Positions 59,062-64,000 of a stretch of DNA of 64,000 bases are shown piece by piece. A model generated the notes under the pieces. It was given only the letters and a program-made list of their open reading frames with translations. It was not told the DNA's origin and did not search any database. Positions within the stretch are counted from its first letter, which is position 1. Every line of letters starts with the position of its first letter. Location: NCBI GenBank assembly GCA_951799425.1, contig OX637396.1:34030701-34094700 (forward strand), written 5' to 3'. This DNA is from Ilex aquifolium. Its lineage: Eukaryota > Streptophyta > Magnoliopsida > Aquifoliales > Aquifoliaceae. Made by a program: the position numbers and the translations under genes.

Positions 59062-61971
59062 AAGAAATAGTTCTACTACCATCCTTGAATATGTAGATGT
59101 TGGGATCTTAGTATGAAATGATATGGAACAAATTTGAGAACTGAAGAGATTCTTAAGTGATCGTTTTAACCTGAAAGATTCTTGAGTGATCACTTTCCAC
59201 CTGTTTTGAGAATTACACTAATCAGTCTTGACATATTGGTTGTTGATACAAGTGTGTGGGGTTTAAACTGCCAGGAGAGACCAAAACTCATTGTTTTGTG
59301 GAAGAAGCTTCGAAAATGGAGCTGGAGCCAGGTCTCTTCATCTCCATCTTCACTTATGGTGAAAGTGACACAGCCGAAAACTAGGCTTGAAAAACTGCTT
59401 AATGGAGTCCAATCCTCACTTCAAGACTGATATCTTCCCTGGGAAACAACCTTGTATCACTACAAGAATTAAGGCCTTTTGAGGCGAATTTTTTGTGACA
59501 GCAAGATTTGCCGCCACAAAAAAGTCATTTTTTGCGGCATCTTTTTCGCGGCAGTTGGATTGCCGTCACAAATGATAAATTTTGCATTATTTTTTTTTTG
59601 TGATGGGCTATTCATCTAAAATACAAAAAATGTCCCTACATGAACCCCAAACAATATTTCTACATAAAATTTTATTAAAATTCGAGCCGATTAAAATTTA
59701 TTTTTCTACATATTAAATTCGAGTTGATTAAAATTTATTTTTCTACATATTAAAAATTTGAGCCGATTAAAATTCGATTCGTGTTGATTAAATTTTTTTT
59801 TTTACATATTAATTCGAGCCTATTATAAATTTTTTTTTTACGTATTAAAATTCCAGCCGATTTGAGCTCTAGCACCGATTAAAATTCGCTTTCGAGTCTA
59901 TTAAAATTTATATTTTTTATTTATTAAAATTCGTGTCAATTAAAATTCGATTCATTAAAATTTGAGTCAATTAAAATTTATATTTTTTTATGTATTAAAA
60001 TTTGGGCCAATTAAAATTCAATGCGAATTGATTAAAATTTGATTTAAGTCGATTAAAAATAATTTTTAATTGGCTCAAATAGAATTTTAATCGGCTCAAA
60101 TTTTAATACGTAAAAAAAATAATTTTTAATCGCCTCAAATTTAATGTGTAAAAAATAAATTTTAATTAGTTCGAATCGAATTTTAATCGGCCTGAATTTT
60201 AATACGTAAAAAAATTTGAAAATATAGGGGATGTCTTTGAAGGTATGGCAAACAAGAGGGGGTATAGTTGAAATTTTACCAAAATCATAACAACCACGTT
60301 GGTCACTTTCTTTTGGCATTTTCCCCCAAATCGTCTGCTGCCGCCCACATCTCTCGAGCAAGGCTGGACGACTGAAACTCCAAATCCTCAAGCGCTCATT
60401 CATCTCTCTAACTGCTGTGATTCATTCTGTGGATCAAAATCAAACTTCGACTGCGACCCTCGATAATCATCGTTGAAGATTTGCTGCGACTCTCGACCAC
60501 CATTGTTGAAGATCTGTGGCGACTCTCGACCACCATTGAAGATCTGCTTCACTCACTAAGACGTGGGTTGTGCATTGTGATTTCATTCGTTCACCTGACC
60601 CAGTAAGTACATCTCTCTCTCTCTCTCTCTGTTTGCAATTTAGGAGGAGTTAGTTGATACTTGATATTATATAAATTTTGGCCTATTTCAATTGATTCAT
60701 TATCAATGTGCCAATCGCTAATTTACTATTTTCAGTTTGACACTATTTTGATGTTTATGTACATATGCTCAAATGTTGATTTAAATCTAAAACATTGAAA
60801 TGTTATGCTATTTTCAAACATTGTTTAATTATAATTGGATTAACTTACTGAGTTGGTTGAGACTCATCCTACGTTATCTATAACTTTTTTAGTATTCAGA
60901 AAGTGGGGGTGTCGGTCTTGGTATTTGAAAGGAAGATTGTTAAGGACTTGTGTGGATTGCCATTCTAAGTCAGCAATGGCATTCATTTAGTTGATTTTCA
61001 TATAAATGTAGTTCCCCTATTTCATTATCACTGCATATACCTGCCCCCCCCCCCCTTGGGATTGTAGCTGTTATCGTGTGTATTATTCGAGATTTAATTT
61101 GTTCTAAATGCCATATAGTTCTCTATAGCTTTTGATTTATCTTTCTCTTTTTAGGAAATTTTTTTTTTTGAACTTCATTCTTTTATCTTATCTTGATTTG
61201 CATGGAGAACTGTGATTTAGTTTCTTACTCACCTCTATTTCTTCCTTTACTATTGTTTGCCATGGGGCGAATTGAAACTCCTAGACTTTGGGAACTTAAA
61301 ATAATAATTATTTTATTTTTTTGGGTAAGTAAAATGATAATTGTTTATTGACTACATTCTATGATAGATAAAATAAATTTTCAGCTTCTCGAAGTTTTAT
61401 TCTTGTTCTTGGATTTTGATTAATTCGCTAGAAAAAGCAAACGAGTATGTTTGGTAAGAGATGAGATCTTTCTTTTGAGACATAATCAAGGATCCTTAAA
61501 AAGCAAAACTGTATATAATGATTTGTTACCTTATGCTTCTCTCCCTTGTATTATATACCATTGCAATTTACAAGGCCTTCTACTTTAAAAACCTTTTGTC
61601 AACTATTTTCTTGCACATAGGAAAGGGTATGGGGCTGAAATTATAACTATATGTATAGCATAAACCATCCTAAGTTATAGCTTGTAGGTTAGCAAGTTTG
61701 TTTTCTTATGATGCAAAGTGTGATACACTACTGGCAATTCATATGTTAGATATTAATGTTTTGAACTATAATATCGCTTCACATATAATCTATTTTTCAT
61801 TTTTTTTATTCAGATATTGTTTGTATTTATTAGATTATGTTACATCAATTTTATTAAGTAGCTTAAACATTGGAAGTCTTCCATGTAATCATGTTTCTGT
61901 ATTTTTCATGTAAATTGAATAATGGTTCTCATAAGCTAAAGTTTTGTTCTTCAGTTCAGGTTAGTTGAAAT

Positions 61972-63305
61972 ATGGACAAGAGTTGGATTGATTACCAGAT
62001 AGAGTCTCAACAGAATACATGAATGGAGTTGATCAATTCCTCAATTTTGCATACAGTAATAAGGCAGAAGGTTCAACAATCAATTGCCCTTGTAAAAAAT
62101 GTGCAAATCGCTTCTTTTTTCCACGAGAGATTGTGCGTAACCATTTGGGATACCATGGCTTCTTAAAGAAGTATAAGAATTGGATTAACCATGGAGAACC
62201 CTACATGTCTTTGTATGGTAACCAGGAAAATGAAAGTTATGCTGATTTAGATGTCGGGGACAATATGGTCGAAATGATACATGAGGCGATAGGAATTGCA
62301 AATGTAGGTGAAAATGATGATTATGATGAACCACCTACAAATGGTCCCCAATCAGGGGCTAATGAAGAAACAAGAGAGTATTTTAAACTTCTAGAGCAAG
62401 CAGAAAGTGAATTGTATCCGGGATGTAAAAATTTTACAACATTGTCGTTTATCGTTCAACTTCTACATATGAAAGTGCTTAATGGATGGACAGATAAGTC
62501 TGTTACGATGTTGCTTCAGTTCTTGTTTGAGCTTTTGCCTAAGGGAGCAAAACTTCCTAATTCATACTATGAAGCCAGAAAGGTAACTGATGACTTGGGT
62601 TTTACGTATAAGACGTGGGATGCATGCCCTAACAGTTGTATGTTGTTTAGAAATGAGGATGAAGGACGTGATGAGTGTGATATATGTAACACTTCTAGAT
62701 GGAAACATCAAGAAGGTAATCCAAGTATCAGCACCAACAAAGGTAAACGAATAGCTGCAAAACAGGTGAGATATTTCCCTTTGAAGCCAAGACTACAAAG
62801 ATTGTTTATGTCATCAAAAACTTCTTCACTCATGAGATGGCATGTTGAGGGACGAACCGATGACGGTGTATTAAGGCATCCTGCTGATTCTCTGGCATGG
62901 AAAACTTTCAATTTGAAAAACCCAATGTTTGCTAGTGATAGTCGGAATGTCATGCTTGGGTTAGCAACTGATGGATTTAATCCATTTAGGTCCATGAATA
63001 TTGTTCATAGCACTTGGCCCGTCATATTGATTCCATACAACTTACCACCATGGTTGTGCATGAAACAACCATTTCTTATTCTATCTGTGCTTATTGATGG
63101 GCCTAAAGGACCTGGCAACAAGATTGATGTATATTTGCAACCATTAATTGAGGAGTTGAAGGAACTATGGGAAGATGGTATTCATACGTTTGATGCATCA
63201 AGCAATCAAATGTTTCAAATGCACGCAGCATTGTTATGGACAATTAGTGATTTCCCTGCATTTTGTTTATATTTGATGATGAACCCGAATTTTGATATTT
63301 GTTGA
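61972..63305 (+). pseudogene. CACTA transposase (TNP2-like), copy 2
   Basis: Same start frameshift and same 3' truncation as 5776-7109; the 428-codon frame 62019-63305 is identical. Confidence 0.9.
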
Positions 63306-63314
63306 GGTTTACAG

Positions 63315-64000
63315 ATGGAGGAAAATGGAGAGAGCACTGATAAAATGAGCATATACATTAAATCACGCACTAAGAATGGTGTTCCGTGTGACCATGACGT
63401 GGCGCAAGTCATTGTATCACATTCTTATACTTTAGTTTTTGAGTTTTTAATAATTTTTTTAATATTTTAAATCTATAATTATTGACTATCTCAAATTATA
63501 GGCTGAATTCGATGCGCAACTTTCTCAATATGATGAGTCAGACCGTACACCAGCTCTTCGAGATCAAATTTTCCACAAGTTATTTGGAGAAGATGGACAT
63601 GGATACTGCAAGAGCTACGGTACTGGTGTGCCTCGAAGTTTAGTGTACCAAAAAGACACAAGCTCATCTGATGCACCAAATCCTGCTTTCATTGAGAAAA
63701 TATGTCATGCTGTGTGTGAAAAATTAGAGCCGCAAATTAAAGCTGAATTTGACAAGGTTCATGCAAGGATTGGTTTATTGGAATCACAAGCCGATAGTGT
63801 AGGTGGATCTAGGGTTAATGCCAATCAGGTGGTGTATAAGAAATGTTATATTTTTATTTGACCAACTTTAAACGCTATGTATGTAATATTTTAATATGTG
63901 GTATAACATATATATCTTATAGGTTCCAGACACGTCTAGTGCACATCAGTTGTTGAGAGAGTCGGATGAAGAAATACCTCCACGGTCAATTGAGAAGTCA
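63315..64000 (+). CDS. CACTA second gene (TNPA-like), copy 2, partial
   Basis: Exons at 63315-63413 and 63502-63828 and the start of exon 3 (about 63923 to window end) correspond exactly to exons 1-3 of the gene at 7119-8672. The remaining exons lie outside the window. Confidence 0.8.

Larger units (their letters stand above)
56207..64000. repeat. Large near-identical duplication, copy 2
   Basis: Repeats window positions 1-7804 with the same genes and the same CACTA insertion. It is cut by the window end inside exon 3 of the CACTA second gene. Confidence 0.97.
59458..64000 (+). mobile_element. CACTA element, copy 2, 3' end outside window
   Basis: Begins CACTACAAGAATT at 59458 after the same TAT (59455-59457) as copy 1. 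This shows it is the same insertion event duplicated rather than a second transposition. The right terminus would lie about 1.5 kb beyond the window. Confidence 0.93.

Noticed and set aside
59458..64000. A second independent CACTA insertion
   Set aside because: Flanking sequence, target duplication and lesions are identical to copy 1, so it is the same insertion duplicated.

Overview
The window is AT-rich nuclear DNA of a flowering plant, probably a eudicot. The evidence is GT-AG introns, plant-type transposons of every major class (MULE, CACTA, hAT, Harbinger MITE, Helitron-like ends, Athila and chromovirus LTR elements), long microsatellites, and small remnants of plant genes (F-box associated domain, OSCA/CSC1 channel, secreted cysteine-rich peptide). 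I see no rRNA, tRNA, CRISPR or bacterial-type operon. Almost everything is transposon or transposon debris. The only complete host-like gene I can read is a 95-residue secreted cysteine-rich peptide at 10492-10779 on the minus strand.

Layout, left to right. 1-1330 is part of a Mutator-like element (MULE) carrying a ULP1-protease-like gene on the minus strand. 1600-3250 holds ORF-like and F-box remnants plus a cluster of palindromes. 3252-9312 is a complete-ended CACTA element (TSD TAT) with a truncated TNP2 transposase and an intact six-exon second gene. 9316-12500 is host-like sequence with the secreted-peptide gene and a foldback MITE. 12515-20750 is a patchwork: an unclassified dispersed repeat, MULE copy A (broken mudrA), a 150-bp TA microsatellite, a second copy of the dispersed repeat, an hAT MITE and Helitron-like ends. 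20753-39186 is an Athila-type Ty3/gypsy element (LTRs about 1.6 kb, tRNA-Asp PBS, TSD GGTCA). It is split by a nested chromodomain-bearing Ty3/gypsy element at 26988-33363 (LTRs about 0.33 kb, tRNA-iMet PBS, TSD CCATA). 39188-51400 is intron-like and intergenic sequence with an interrupted exon, a 136-bp duplicated exon-like unit, a Harbinger MITE, two hAT-like elements and the last two exons of an OSCA/CSC1 channel gene (minus strand). 51430-57540 holds the right end of one MULE abutting the left end of MULE copy B (broken mudrA followed by the convergent ULP1-like gene).

The most striking large-scale feature is that 56207-64000 repeats 1-7804 almost base for base: ULP1 gene, F-box remnant and the first 4.5 kb of the CACTA element with the same insertion site. 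I found one substitution and two simple-repeat length differences. This is either a very recent 56-kb-period duplication or an assembly duplication of two haplotypes.

Functionally, both mudrA copies, the TNP2 gene and both LTR polyproteins are inactivated by stops, frameshifts or deletions. The CACTA second gene still reads as a full-length 283-codon gene. I do not see a clearly new biological system. The best candidates for something under-described are the ULP1-bearing MULE with its joined termini, the cysteine-rich cryptic ORF behind its own promoter-like segment in the 3' part of the Athila element, and the duplicated exon-like unit at 41.6-41.9 kb.
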